Source: Paeniglutamicibacter terrestris (GTDB taxonomy: Bacteria > Actinomycetota > Actinomycetes > Actinomycetales > Micrococcaceae). Taken from it: a stretch of 64,000 bases of DNA. The stretch is from the NCBI RefSeq assembly GCF_012271785.1, contig NZ_JAAWVT010000004.1, forward strand, positions 1 through 64,000, read 5' to 3'. Numbering within the stretch: the stretch's first letter is position 1; each line of letters begins with the position of its first letter. The notes below the pieces were generated by a model. It saw only the letters and a list, made by a program, of their open reading frames with translations, had not been told where the DNA came from and did no database searches. The position numbers and the translations under genes were made by a program. Shown piece after piece: positions 42,655-51,837 of this stretch.

Positions 42655-43908
42655 TCAGCCAAGGGCCCGTAAGCGGATCAATCGATATCCGATGCCACAA
42701 GCAAACATGACAGTACCGCCGATGACAGCACTCGTCGGAAGCGTCACCACAAGTACTGCACAGCCAATAGCTCCGGCGACCCCCAGCCAGACTGGATTCA
42801 AACGTTCACCGCGTGGCTGCTTAACCGCCGCAATGTTGGCGATCAAGTAATACACCAGCACCCCAAAGGACGAGAACCCGATGGCCGTGCCCAAATCGAA
42901 GAAGACGATCAGCAGTAGTACTGCCGCTCCAACGGCGAGTTCGGCTCGGTGCGGTGTTGAAAAACGAGGGTGGATGGCGGACAACGCATGAGGCAAATCG
43001 CGCTCTCGAGCCATGGCCATCGCGGTCCTCCCCAATCCGGCTATCAACGCTAAAAGGGCACCCAGAGACGCCAGCGCCGCAGCGATTTGGACCAACGGCA
43101 AGGCCCACGAGTCACCTAATGCAGTAGCCAACGGTCGAGTACTCTGGGCGATCCCTCCGGGTCCCAAGACATTAATCAACACCGCGGCCACCGCTGCATA
43201 GAGCACCACTACTATTCCCAGCCCAATCCCGATGGCACGGGGAATTGCCGTTCGTGGGTTCCTAACTTCCTCACCAAGTGTCGCAATGCGTGCGTAACCA
43301 GCAAAGGCGAAGAACAGCAGCCCTGCTCCTTGCAACACTCCGAGAATTCCTGTTCCGGCCCCTGGTACATAGTCTGGCCCCGAATGTCCGCCAGCCAGAA
43401 TCATCACCACGATCACAGCCAAAAGAGCCAGCACTGACGAAACTATGATGCGTGCGGCAACGGCGGTTCGCGTGACACCAAGATAGTTAACGCTCACCAG
43501 CAGCAGCACTGCAGCTGCGGCCACTGGTTTGACCCACGCATCGGGAACCACATATGTCGCAAAGGTTAGCGCCATGGCTGCTGCAGAAGCTGTTTTCCCG
43601 ACAACAAATCCCCAGCCAGCGATGAAGCCCGGCCACTGCCCCAAGACCTCTCGCCCGTAAGCATACGTGCCGCCGGAAGTCGGGTAACGAGCCGCGAGCT
43701 GGGCGCTCGAGCGAGCGTTGGCATACGCCAAAGCTGCGGCAAGAACTAGCGAGATGAGAAGCGCAGAACCTGCCGCTGCGGCGGCTGGTGTAAACGCTGA
43801 AAACAGCCCGGCCCCGACCATCGCGCCGAGACCGATCATGACCGCGTCAGAGGTGCCCAATCGACGTTGAAGTTTGGGTCCGACAGTTTCTTCACTATTA
43901 CCGAGCAT
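42655..43908 (-). CDS. APC superfamily amino acid permease
   Basis: 417 residues, about 12 membrane segments, shorter than the AAT permeases. Characteristic APC segments: LGTSDAVMIGLGAMVGAGLF at residue 17, ARYPTSGGTYAYGREVLG near 73, and FAFAGYARIATLGEEVRNPRTA near 200 (helix 6 and the following E-x-x-N-P loop, typical of YveA/YjeH/cationic amino acid transporters). AAAGGAGAGG directly precedes the ATG. Its stop is 10 nt from the convergent response regulator stop. Substrate unknown. Confidence 0.86.
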   Translation of the reverse strand: MLGNSEETVGPKLQRRLGTSDAVMIGLGAMVGAGLFSAFTPAAAAAGSALLISLVLAAALAYANARSSAQLAARYPTSGGTYAYGREVLGQWPGFIAGWGFVVGKTASAAAMALTFATYVVPDAWVKPVAAAAVLLLVSVNYLGVTRTAVAARIIVSSVLALLAVIVVMILAGGHSGPDYVPGAGTGILGVLQGAGLLFFAFAGYARIATLGEEVRNPRTAIPRAIGIGLGIVVVLYAAVAAVLINVLGPGGIAQSTRPLATALGDSWALPLVQIAAALASLGALLALIAGLGRTAMAMARERDLPHALSAIHPRFSTPHRAELAVGAAVLLLIVFFDLGTAIGFSSFGVLVYYLIANIAAVKQPRGERLNPVWLGVAGAIGCAVLVVTLPTSAVIGGTVMFACGIGYRLIRLRALG

Positions 43909-44086
43909 CCTCTCCTTTTACCGGAGCTAGGTTAACGAAAGGCAACGGGATCCACGGAATGATTGATATGCCCGGTATGAGTCCTCGGGAATTGTTCACA
44001 CCCCAGCTGGCGCTCGGCCCCGGGCAGTGCCAATCCACTTATGATCAGAGGGCATTGTTGAATTCTGGAATGGAACGGGGACATCG

Positions 44087-45331
44087 ATGAACTTGGGGCA
44101 CTTTGCAGTTATTGACACCGAAACCACGGGACTATTTCCTGGTAATCATGACCGCATCGCGGAAATTGCTGTCATCACCATGGACCGTTCTGGCACAGTC
44201 TTGGACCGCTGGGAAACCCTCATCAATCCAGAACGCGATCTGGGCAAGCAATCTATCCACGGCATACGAGCCAAAGATATCCTCAGCGCTCCGCGGTTTA
44301 TGGATATCGCTTCAGAACTCGAATGGCGGCTGTCTGGAACTATTGTCGTCGGGCACAATCTCGGGTTCGATGCCCGCTTCCTTGACGCTGAATTCCGTCG
44401 CGCTGGGCTCACCCTTCCAGAGTTCTACTTACCCCGCGGTTTATGCACGATGCAGATGGCCCATGAATATCTCCCGGGCGCCGGGCGCTCCCTACAAGAC
44501 TGCTGCGATTCCTTCAGCATCGAGTTGCGACATGCTCACAGTGCCGGGGACGATGCCGAAGCTACCGCGGTGCTCTTGGCAAGATACATGGAATTGGACC
44601 CCGACCTGGGCGATTGGGACTTTCTGCTCAACGAAGCGGCTCAGACCATGTGGGTTCCTAATCCTCCGCGGCAGCTGCTGGAACCCACGCATAGGTCTAC
44701 CTCCGATTCCAAGGAAGTTCATTTTGTTGATCGAGTTGTTGATCGGCTTCCCGAAATCAGCGGACCAACTGAGCATCAGGAGTATTTGGCGTTGTTGGAC
44801 CGGGCGCTCCTGGATCGCCAACTCTCGGCACATGAGCAATCAGCGTTGATCGCATTGGCCGATGAGCTGCAGATTAGCCGGCCGACCGTCATCGAACTGC
44901 ACTCCCGGTACTTCTCATCCGTGGCAGCAACCGCATGGAACGATGGACTTCTCACCATAAGAGAACTCGAGGATCTAGAAACCATTGCCCATCTGCTTCG
45001 GATTCCCCCAGCACAACTCGAAGTCGCTTCTCGCACAAAACCACGTCGCAGCGCCGTCGATTCCGTCGTGGCAGCTTCGCCGCGGACGGTACTCAAACCC
45101 GGCGACCTAATCGTCCTCACCGGGGACATGACCCAACCCCGCAGCACCATCGAGACGGCACTTGAATCCTCGGGATACATCCCCCATTCGGCCGTTACGA
45201 AGAAGGTCAAGCTACTCGTCGCGGCCGATCCGGACAGCCTATCGGGCAAGGCACGCAAAGCCCGCGCCTACGGCATTCCAGTCGTCGGCGAAGACTTCTT
45301 GTGGAACCAAATCCTCAACATTTCTCCCTAA
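44087..45331 (+). CDS. DEDDh 3'-5' exonuclease with C-terminal BRCT domain
   Basis: 414 residues. The N-terminal exonuclease domain (about 1-170) is of the DnaQ/epsilon type: Exo I VIDTETTGLFPGNHDRIAEI (Asp, Glu), Exo II VGHNLGFDARFLDAEF (Asp) and Exo III HAHSAGDDAEATAVL (His and Asp). A helical middle (about 220-310) is unassigned. The C-terminus (about 335-412) looks like a BRCT domain: LKPGDLIVLTGDM, VTKKVKLLVAADPDS, KARKARAYGIPVVGEDFLW. This architecture suits processing of DNA 3' ends in repair or replication. ATG 44087 has GGGGA upstream. A gene of unknown family (45451), paralogous to the SNF2 partner, follows 119 nt later. Confidence 0.88.
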   Translation: MNLGHFAVIDTETTGLFPGNHDRIAEIAVITMDRSGTVLDRWETLINPERDLGKQSIHGIRAKDILSAPRFMDIASELEWRLSGTIVVGHNLGFDARFLDAEFRRAGLTLPEFYLPRGLCTMQMAHEYLPGAGRSLQDCCDSFSIELRHAHSAGDDAEATAVLLARYMELDPDLGDWDFLLNEAAQTMWVPNPPRQLLEPTHRSTSDSKEVHFVDRVVDRLPEISGPTEHQEYLALLDRALLDRQLSAHEQSALIALADELQISRPTVIELHSRYFSSVAATAWNDGLLTIRELEDLETIAHLLRIPPAQLEVASRTKPRRSAVDSVVAASPRTVLKPGDLIVLTGDMTQPRSTIETALESSGYIPHSAVTKKVKLLVAADPDSLSGKARKARAYGIPVVGEDFLWNQILNISP

Positions 45332-45450
45332 AGAAACCAGAAATTTCTTCCCCCGGTACCATCGGCCGGAGCGCGCTAGTATGCTCAAGCCATCAACTGC
45401 GATGCTCTGGTTCCAGGCATCATCCAGAGGTTCAACAGTGTGGAATGACG

Positions 45451-46701
45451 ATGTCCCCCAAATATCCGAAATCATTCACCAAACCGCAGCGGTCACGAGG
45501 TAATACTTCCAGTCCATCGGTAGTCCGCCTCGACGAGGTGCGGCTACGGCACGAACTGCCACGCGTCCTGCCGGCCTTCGAAGCTTGGTGCGAGAAAACC
45601 CATTTTGATCGGCACGGTTCCGAGCTCACGAATCGAATATCGGCGGTTCTGGAAAACTACGGGCGAGTTAGCGGCAGCCGAATGATCACGTTTTTGGACG
45701 TTCCGGCCCTCGCATTAACGCTTGACGAATTGATGTTCGGCCAACCCACGAACGATTTCCTAGAAATGTCTCATGTTCTGGGTGCCTACCTCCAATTCCT
45801 GCACGACACGAACTCCTGGACCGGGACCCCAGAAGAATTCCAGCGTGTCTCGTCCTATTTAGATTGCTTCAGCTTCCCTAAGCTCGAACCCGACTATTCC
45901 GAGATCCCACAGCTCCATGGGGTGCTCGTTACGGTCCCGAGGCTGAGCCAAGAGGAAGTCTATGAATGCATCGCGAATCTGCCCCTGACGCGCCGAATGC
46001 AGTCGTTCTTTCGATGGTTCGGTCCGAGGCGAGAGATTACCGGTGCGAAGGTCTTGACCCGGAAACTTGTTCAAGAGGCGGAAAAATCACTGGATGTCGA
46101 AGCCGTCTACGACCCCGTAGGGTCACCGAAGAGTGGGTCATCTGATGATGATCCAACGGTGTTCACCAGCGCGCGGCATGTCACGAGGCTCTCGCTGTAC
46201 TGGGACGCAATGGTGGGGGCCGGTCTCATCGATCTGAGTACCACTCGCGCCTATCCGAGCAGGCAGGCTATCTTGGCCTTCGAAGACCCCACGCGCCACC
46301 TCGCCATAGCTGTCCGACGCGTAGCGCAACGCATGTACCGCTCGGTTTCCGTGGAAGATGAATCAATCTACCAAGGCGTGGAGACGGGCTATCTGACCCG
46401 CTATTTTCTTTTGGAAGCGGCAGTTGAACCGATCAACGTTGCCGTACTCAAACACCCCATCCGCGGACTCGAAAACGACGATCCACGGGGAAATCCCGAA
46501 GCCATCAACGCGTCGTGGAAGCGCTTGGAAAAGCTGCGTCCCGAGGGGCTGATCCGAATTGATTCGCGGCTTTCCGTTCCCAAAGCTCTGATCAAGCCGT
46601 TGGTGTTGGAACTTGCCGGCCCCTCTGCGGTTCAGTTCCAGTTCGCACAGACCGATGATGATGATCCCGACTTCACCGGGCACCCCGCGTCATGGAGCTG
46701 A
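45451..46701 (+). CDS. Uncharacterised protein, exonuclease neighbour (family member B)
   Basis: 416 residues, cytosolic, basic N-terminus (SPKYPKSFTKPQRSRGN), helical, with an acidic tail (TDDDDPDF). The family is not recognised. Segments equivalent to those of the SNF2 partner at 38069-39235: FLHDTNSWTGTPEEFQRV, SFFRWFGPRREITG, VTRLSLYWDAMVGAGLI and GLIRIDSRLSVPKALIKPLV, in the same order and at similar spacing. The two are therefore diverged paralogues. Starts at 45445 or 45451; GTGGA precedes the latter by 6 nt. Position behind a DEDDh-BRCT exonuclease, like its relative's behind a helicase, suggests a DNA-related accessory role (inference). Confidence 0.8.
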   Translation: MSPKYPKSFTKPQRSRGNTSSPSVVRLDEVRLRHELPRVLPAFEAWCEKTHFDRHGSELTNRISAVLENYGRVSGSRMITFLDVPALALTLDELMFGQPTNDFLEMSHVLGAYLQFLHDTNSWTGTPEEFQRVSSYLDCFSFPKLEPDYSEIPQLHGVLVTVPRLSQEEVYECIANLPLTRRMQSFFRWFGPRREITGAKVLTRKLVQEAEKSLDVEAVYDPVGSPKSGSSDDDPTVFTSARHVTRLSLYWDAMVGAGLIDLSTTRAYPSRQAILAFEDPTRHLAIAVRRVAQRMYRSVSVEDESIYQGVETGYLTRYFLLEAAVEPINVAVLKHPIRGLENDDPRGNPEAINASWKRLEKLRPEGLIRIDSRLSVPKALIKPLVLELAGPSAVQFQFAQTDDDDPDFTGHPASWS

Positions 46702-46717
46702 AGTGCCTTCGCGCCGA

Positions 46718-47287
46718 CTACAGGGCGGCTTCGGCCTCGATCACTCCACCATTGACGCTGCGTACCTTCCAGGTGCCTTCGTTATTGTCGATCAACGACA
46801 CCGAGGCATTAAAGATGGTGTCGAATGTGTACCCGGCGAGCGCCGACAAGGTGTAACGGATGATGGTTCCGTGGCATACCACTGCGACATTCTTGCCCGG
46901 GAAATCGGCGGCTATCTTGGCTATAGCTGCTTGGCCGCGCGCCACAGTCGAGTCTAAAGTCTCGATTCCACCGCCGGTTTTGTTGGGCCAGAGCTTCTCC
47001 GACTCTTCCAGTCGTATGCCTTCAGCCTGGCCGTAATCGCGTTCTATCAGCTCGTCGTAGGTACGGCCTAGCTCAATACCCAAACCATCGGCAAGAATCT
47101 GCGCCGTCTCGCGTGCCCGTGAGAGCGGTGAACTAACAATGGCATCCCAAGTTGTTGCGCCCAAAATCGCGACCGCATCGCGAGCTTGCTGTCGACCCAC
47201 GTCGTTCAGCGGAATGTCGGTTGAGCCCTGCAGGAAGTCCTGCGCGTTCCAGTTGGTCTGTCCATGACGAATGAATCCGATTTTCAT
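46718..47287 (-). CDS. Histidine phosphatase family protein (phosphoglycerate-mutase-like)
   Basis: 189 residues. The phospho-accepting motif is IGFIRHGQTNWN at the N-terminus (RHG). The second catalytic His is in VAVVCHGTIIRY near residue 145, with the acid Glu in YDELIERDYGQAEG near 80 and the Arg in SPLSRARETAQ near 60. The family covers cofactor-dependent phosphoglycerate mutases and broad phosphatases; the length fits the CobC/PhoE-like phosphatases. ATG 47287 is preferred because the protein begins with the first strand there; GGAGG is almost adjacent to it. Substrate unknown. Confidence 0.86.
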   Translation of the reverse strand: MKIGFIRHGQTNWNAQDFLQGSTDIPLNDVGRQQARDAVAILGATTWDAIVSSPLSRARETAQILADGLGIELGRTYDELIERDYGQAEGIRLEESEKLWPNKTGGGIETLDSTVARGQAAIAKIAADFPGKNVAVVCHGTIIRYTLSALAGYTFDTIFNASVSLIDNNEGTWKVRSVNGGVIEAEAAL

Positions 47288-47393
47288 GCCTCCATTCTCT
47301 CGCGGGCGGCCCCACCACTCGCCCACCGACAGGCAGCGGAGGGCACATTCCTGCCGATGTTACGGAAGATACCGCCTGGCCCAACACTCGACG

Positions 47394-48986
47394 CTATTGC
47401 TCAATCATCTCGCTCACGAGCCCGGTGGCGGTGTCGACCAGAAAGGTTCGTTCCCACCGATCGGATCCCGAAACCACCGCGCACTCTACGATGGCCCTGC
47501 CGAGTGCGACGTCAGGGGCAGTTACCGTATAGGTAGGAGTGAAATACAGGGTCTCGGCTCCGGACGCAAGGTCGACCGGAGGGAATGACTTGGTGACATC
47601 GCCGTCGAAGTTGCCCATCAGTTTCACCCTTATCGGCTCCTTCCCTTGGTTCCTGAAACGTCCGGTGAAGGCCAGAATGTCTCCCGCTCGGAGCCCAGGG
47701 GCTGGCGGCCCATAGTTGACGTCTTGAGCTTCGCGTGTGCCCAGCTCTTGTTCACCGTCACCGTATCCCTGGCCAATTTCCTTCCACGTGTGCACGCCCC
47801 AAGTTCCGGCCGAGGCGGAGATGACGTGGGTGTCACCCACGTTGACCCATGTTTCGGGTCGTCCCGGGGTGATCGAGCGCAACACCATGGCAAAGCTTCC
47901 GCCGTCGTTGTCTCGATACGCAGCCGCCGCTGACTCCAGCGCCCGCGCGGACACCCCCTGAGGGTCCAGTCTCGCAAAAACGATCTCCGAGTACCCATTG
48001 CGTTCATAGAGCACCCCCAAGGAACCATCCGCAAGTATGGCTCCGCTGGAATAGGCGCTGCTGCCCGCGCAAATCGTCGCTACGGGTCGCCAGCTGAACC
48101 CCTCGTCGGTGGAGAGACTAAGTACCGTGTTCCGGCGCAGCTCGGTGTCGCGGTTATTGGTCATCAGGAGGGCTCGCTCTTTTCCCATGCCCGTCGCCAG
48201 GATGCTGCCGTTGTCGCTCGGGTCGGGCAGTGAAGGCACCGGTTGAAGCGGCCCATAGCTGTGGCCGCCATCCGTCGAGACGGCCTGAAGCCGCATGCCC
48301 TTTGCGCGCGAATTCAGCAGTACCCTTCCCCCGCTGATTTCTACGACCTTGTTTTCATTGGCTTCTACCGCGGTGAGTTCACCCAGAGTCCAAGATTCAC
48401 CATGGTCATCCGAATAAGCTGAAGCGGCCCGGATCTCACCGTGTGCCAAAAGCACCATTTGTTGAACGAGGCGCCCGGCGTATGGCCCGGATTCTAGCTG
48501 AATGCCCGTTCCGGCAGCGGCAAAGAGACCGGTAATGCCCTCGGACTTGAGCTGCGCGGTGATCCGCCGATGAGTCCAGGTCAACCCGTCATCATCCGAA
48601 TGCGAGAGATCCACATGCTGAACGGAGTCCTCGGGTTCAAGCCCTTCGATGGCCTCGAAGAAACCGGCGTGGGTTCCGGCGGCGTGAAAACAGAAAATTC
48701 TGGAGGTTAGCTTGTCTACCAGGAGACTCGGATCGCCGAAGCCTTGGAGTCCAGACCCTGAACGGATGTTGGCCTGAGGTTCCCAACTGCGCCCATGGTC
48801 GAGACTGCGCCTGATCAAAAGATCAATGGTGTTGGGTAGGTCATCAAGGTTAGGTCGGCCGTCGTAGGCGGCCAGTACGGTTCCGGCGGTAGAGACGGCA
48901 AGCGCGGGAATCCGATATTGGCGATAGCCTCCGGCTCCGCGCGTTGCGAGGATTTGGTGAGAGAACTCATGAAGTTCATGTGACAT
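47394..48986 (-). CDS. Sialidase (GH33, exo-alpha-sialidase family)
   Basis: 530 residues. Sialidase hallmarks: YRIPALAVS (Arg of the first triad position) at residue 24, five Asp boxes (SLDHGRSWE, SDDDGLTWT, SDDHGESWT, STDGGHSYG, STDEGFSWR), NTIDLLIRRS with the acid/base Asp region near 55, and YERNGYSEIVFARL near 325 supplying the Glu/Tyr nucleophile pair. Residues 440-530 form a beta-rich extension. No signal peptide or anchor is visible, which is unusual for an enzyme acting on outside glycans. No sialic acid uptake or lyase genes are adjacent. ATG 48986 is preceded directly by AGAGG, so the start is not ideal. It cleaves terminal sialic or related nonulosonic acids. Confidence 0.85.
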   Translation of the reverse strand: MSHELHEFSHQILATRGAGGYRQYRIPALAVSTAGTVLAAYDGRPNLDDLPNTIDLLIRRSLDHGRSWEPQANIRSGSGLQGFGDPSLLVDKLTSRIFCFHAAGTHAGFFEAIEGLEPEDSVQHVDLSHSDDDGLTWTHRRITAQLKSEGITGLFAAAGTGIQLESGPYAGRLVQQMVLLAHGEIRAASAYSDDHGESWTLGELTAVEANENKVVEISGGRVLLNSRAKGMRLQAVSTDGGHSYGPLQPVPSLPDPSDNGSILATGMGKERALLMTNNRDTELRRNTVLSLSTDEGFSWRPVATICAGSSAYSSGAILADGSLGVLYERNGYSEIVFARLDPQGVSARALESAAAAYRDNDGGSFAMVLRSITPGRPETWVNVGDTHVISASAGTWGVHTWKEIGQGYGDGEQELGTREAQDVNYGPPAPGLRAGDILAFTGRFRNQGKEPIRVKLMGNFDGDVTKSFPPVDLASGAETLYFTPTYTVTAPDVALGRAIVECAVVSGSDRWERTFLVDTATGLVSEMIEQ

Positions 48987-49134
48987 CCTCTAGAACTACA
49001 ACATTTGCTCTCCTACACCCAACTTTGAGTCGTTGCTCCGGCGTTCTTTCCTTCTCACCCCGGTCATCGCGCGCTTCCACGAAGCGAGCACATAGATACC
49101 CTTTGATGGGTCTCCGGCTGGACGGAGCACCTAA

Positions 49135-50208
49135 TTAGAGCTGCAACAACAGCACTCCGGCATAGGCCAACCCGGCAATCAATGCCCATGCACTAAGGGC
49201 CATGAGCACTGCCGCGCCCTTTGAGGCAAAGAGTTGGCGGATCCGCACGGCCGAGCCTAGGCCGAAGAGCGCCGCTGCCAACACCACGTCCTGCACTAGG
49301 GTCACCGCCTCCAACACTTCGGTGGGGATATCGAAGATTGAACGAACGGCCACCAGCAGAACAAACCCAACAACAAATCCCGGAACGATGGGTGGGAGTT
49401 TGAGCCCTTGTCCGTTGATTTTTTGCTGCCCGCGGCGGCCTATGATTCCTGCTGCGGCAACCATCGGCGCGAGCATCAGCATCCGGGTGAGCTTGATGAC
49501 GATGGCAATGGCCAGGGCCGAGGCCCCCGCGGTCTGTGCGGTGGCGACCACCTGACCCACGTCATGAACCGAGGCACCCACCCATTGCCCAAAGGCAACC
49601 GGCCCCAGACCCAATGGATCACGCAGCAGCGGCAAAACCGCAATCGCCAACGTTCCGCAAAGTGTCACCAGGGCCACGGGAATCACGGTGTCCGAATCCT
49701 TGGACCGACGCACGGCGCTCATAGCGCCGACCGCTGAGGCGCCACAAATAGAGAATCCGGTGGCCACCAATAGGGGCTGATCCCCCGGCAGCCGGAAGGC
49801 CTTACCCAATAGGTAGGTTCCGCCGAAGGCCAGCAGCACAATGGCCGCCACCACCCCAAAGGTCGCCCAGCCTAGGTCCAGTACATCTATGATGCTCAGT
49901 TTCAGGCCAAGCAGCACAATCCCGGTGTGCATGAGCTTCTTGGACGCGAATTTCAGGCCCAAACGCCATGGTCCAGCGACCAATGATCCGGTGCCGGGAA
50001 GGTTAGCTGCTAGAACACCAAGGGCCACCGCGGTGGTCATCACCGGAACGGAGGGTAGCAACCGATGCACCACGAAGGCGAGCACCACCGCCACGGCACA
50101 GGCGGCCAAACCCGGCCAACGGGTGTGCAGCCATGCTCTTGTACCCGGGCGGACCGTGCCTTCCCCATGAAACTCGGGTGCGTTCTCGTCCCGTGTTCGA
50201 TCGCCCAT
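49135..50208 (-). CDS. YeiH/UPF0324-type membrane transporter (putative sulfate exporter family)
   Basis: 357 residues, about 10 membrane helices. Conserved family segments: LGVLAANLPG near residue 65, FASKKLMHTGIVLLGLKLS near 88, ATGFSICGASAVGAMSAVR near 148 and GASVHDVGQVVATAQTAG near 210 (the VHDVGQV signature). The family is annotated as putative sulfate exporter (PSE), with little experimental support. The ATG at 50208 has AAGGA 8 nt upstream; a GTG just before it is possible. It sits next to the RamB-like regulator but with 114 nt between. Confidence 0.83.
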   Translation of the reverse strand: MGDRTRDENAPEFHGEGTVRPGTRAWLHTRWPGLAACAVAVVLAFVVHRLLPSVPVMTTAVALGVLAANLPGTGSLVAGPWRLGLKFASKKLMHTGIVLLGLKLSIIDVLDLGWATFGVVAAIVLLAFGGTYLLGKAFRLPGDQPLLVATGFSICGASAVGAMSAVRRSKDSDTVIPVALVTLCGTLAIAVLPLLRDPLGLGPVAFGQWVGASVHDVGQVVATAQTAGASALAIAIVIKLTRMLMLAPMVAAAGIIGRRGQQKINGQGLKLPPIVPGFVVGFVLLVAVRSIFDIPTEVLEAVTLVQDVVLAAALFGLGSAVRIRQLFASKGAAVLMALSAWALIAGLAYAGVLLLQL

Positions 50209-50325
50209 CACGGCGTTCCTTCCAAACGTTCATTCCCCGCTACGTTGCGGGGCTTCACCCATTCTGCCGTGTTTGCGTCGACGCACCGCATCCGAGATAG
50301 ACGTCGGCCACGGGTACGATTCGGG

Positions 50326-51825
50326 CTACTTGTCCCCGGCGTGATGTGCGAGGAATGAATACACTTCTGTCTCGTCTACACCCGGGAAGGCACCCTGTGG
50401 CATGGCCGCCAAGAGGTGGGTCTGGGCGCGTGCGCTGGGCCAGGCTTGGCCAGCCCACTGCTTCTGCAGATCAAGTGGCGGACGGCGGCAGCAGGATTCA
50501 TCCGGGCAGGTGGATATGGATCGTTCGGTGGTGTCGCGGCCACGGAACCACTTCACGTGCACATAGGGCACGCCGATGCTGAGCGAGAACTTTCCTGCCG
50601 TTGATCGTTCGGTCCGCGCGGTGCACCAGAAGGTACCCGCAGTGGTGTCGGTGTACTGGTTGTAGGCGCTGAATTGGTCGGCCACGTCAAAGACTTCGCG
50701 GCTGGTCCAGTGGCGGCATACCGCCTGCCCCTCGATCGATCCGGTGTGATCCATCGGGAAGTTCACTCCGTCGTTTTCATACGCCTTGTGAATGATGCCC
50801 GATTCGTGGACCTTCTGGAAGTGCACGGTGATGCCTAGGTGTTCGGTGGCTAGGTTGGTAAAGCGATGGGCTGCCGTCTCATAGGACACCGAGAAGGCGT
50901 CACGGATGTCCTCGACGGCCAGCTCGCGTGCATTCTTGGCCTTCTGCAAGAAGTCCACCGTTGCCTTCTCCGGCATCATCAGCGACGCGGCAAAGTAGTT
51001 GGTAGCTACGCGTTGGCGCAGAAAATCGGCGTAGTCGGTGGGCGGAGCATGGCCCAATACGTGGTGCCCGAACGCCTGCAAAAGCACCGAGCGGGTGGAA
51101 TGCTCGGAGCGCTGGGACTGCGTGAGATACACGCGCATGTTCTTGAGATCCGTGACCGACCGAGTGGAGTGCGGCAGATCTGAAACATTGTGGAGGGAAA
51201 AGCCCAGGTGCGATGCGATGTCGGCAACTTGGTGATGCGAGAGCGGTCCGGAGGTGTGGCCGATGGCTTTGAGCAGCCCCGCTGCTTCCTTCTCGATCGC
51301 TGGGAAGTAGTTGTTGCGTTCCTTCATTTCTCCGCGCAGTTCGGCATTGGCGCGTCTGGCTTCCTCGGGCGTGGCCGACTGCTCGTTGAGTCGACGCTCG
51401 AGTTCTCCCTGCAACCCGACGAGGGATTCAAGCACGTCCATGGGCAGTCTCGAAGAGATCCTCACCTTGGGCAAGTCAAGGGATTGGTAGAGCGGACCGC
51501 GTTGGGCGCGCTCCAACTCGATTTCCAGAGCAGCGCGCCGGGTGGGTGGCGCGGCGCCGAGTAGCTCATCCAGACCTACGCCGAAGATCGTCGCCAGTGC
51601 CTTGAGCATGCTGAGCTTTGGTTCGCGCTTCCCATTTTCCATCAGCGACAGCTGGCTGGGCGCGGTGCCCACCGCTGCGGAGAGATCATCAAGCGTCATT
51701 GACTTGGCCTTGCGCAGATGACGAATTCGCCGGCCCAGAGAAATGATGTCCAGTTGCTCGGCATCTTCCGGCGACAGGACGCTCTTCTCCGGTGTTGCTG
51801 GCCGGTTCCATGTGGGGGTGCTCAC
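50326..51825 (-). CDS. RamB/ScfR-like XRE family regulator with IrrE-like domain
   Basis: 499 residues. N-terminal HTH_3: LGRRIRHLRKAKSMTLDDLS and GTAPSQLSLMENGKREPKLS (about 30-80). A coiled segment is followed by an ImmA/IrrE-like domain where the metalloprotease HExxH is replaced by LLQAFGHHVLGH, so protease activity is not expected. The C-terminal domain (about 330-460) ends in a Cys-rich CPDESCCRRPP. This layout matches RamB and other short-chain fatty acyl-CoA regulators that control acetate, propionate and glyoxylate metabolism. The GTG at 51825 follows TACTCT by 6 nt (leaderless); the frame is open upstream but without supporting features. Target genes are not evident nearby. Confidence 0.87.
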   Translation of the reverse strand: MSTPTWNRPATPEKSVLSPEDAEQLDIISLGRRIRHLRKAKSMTLDDLSAAVGTAPSQLSLMENGKREPKLSMLKALATIFGVGLDELLGAAPPTRRAALEIELERAQRGPLYQSLDLPKVRISSRLPMDVLESLVGLQGELERRLNEQSATPEEARRANAELRGEMKERNNYFPAIEKEAAGLLKAIGHTSGPLSHHQVADIASHLGFSLHNVSDLPHSTRSVTDLKNMRVYLTQSQRSEHSTRSVLLQAFGHHVLGHAPPTDYADFLRQRVATNYFAASLMMPEKATVDFLQKAKNARELAVEDIRDAFSVSYETAAHRFTNLATEHLGITVHFQKVHESGIIHKAYENDGVNFPMDHTGSIEGQAVCRHWTSREVFDVADQFSAYNQYTDTTAGTFWCTARTERSTAGKFSLSIGVPYVHVKWFRGRDTTERSISTCPDESCCRRPPLDLQKQWAGQAWPSARAQTHLLAAMPQGAFPGVDETEVYSFLAHHAGDK

Positions 51826-51831
51826 ATTTTT

Positions 51832-51837
51832 AGAGTA
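51832..51837 (-). promoter_or_regulatory. -10 box of a probable leaderless RamB-like transcript
   Basis: TACTCT on the minus strand, then AAAAAT (6 nt), then the GTG at 51825. Confidence 0.5.
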
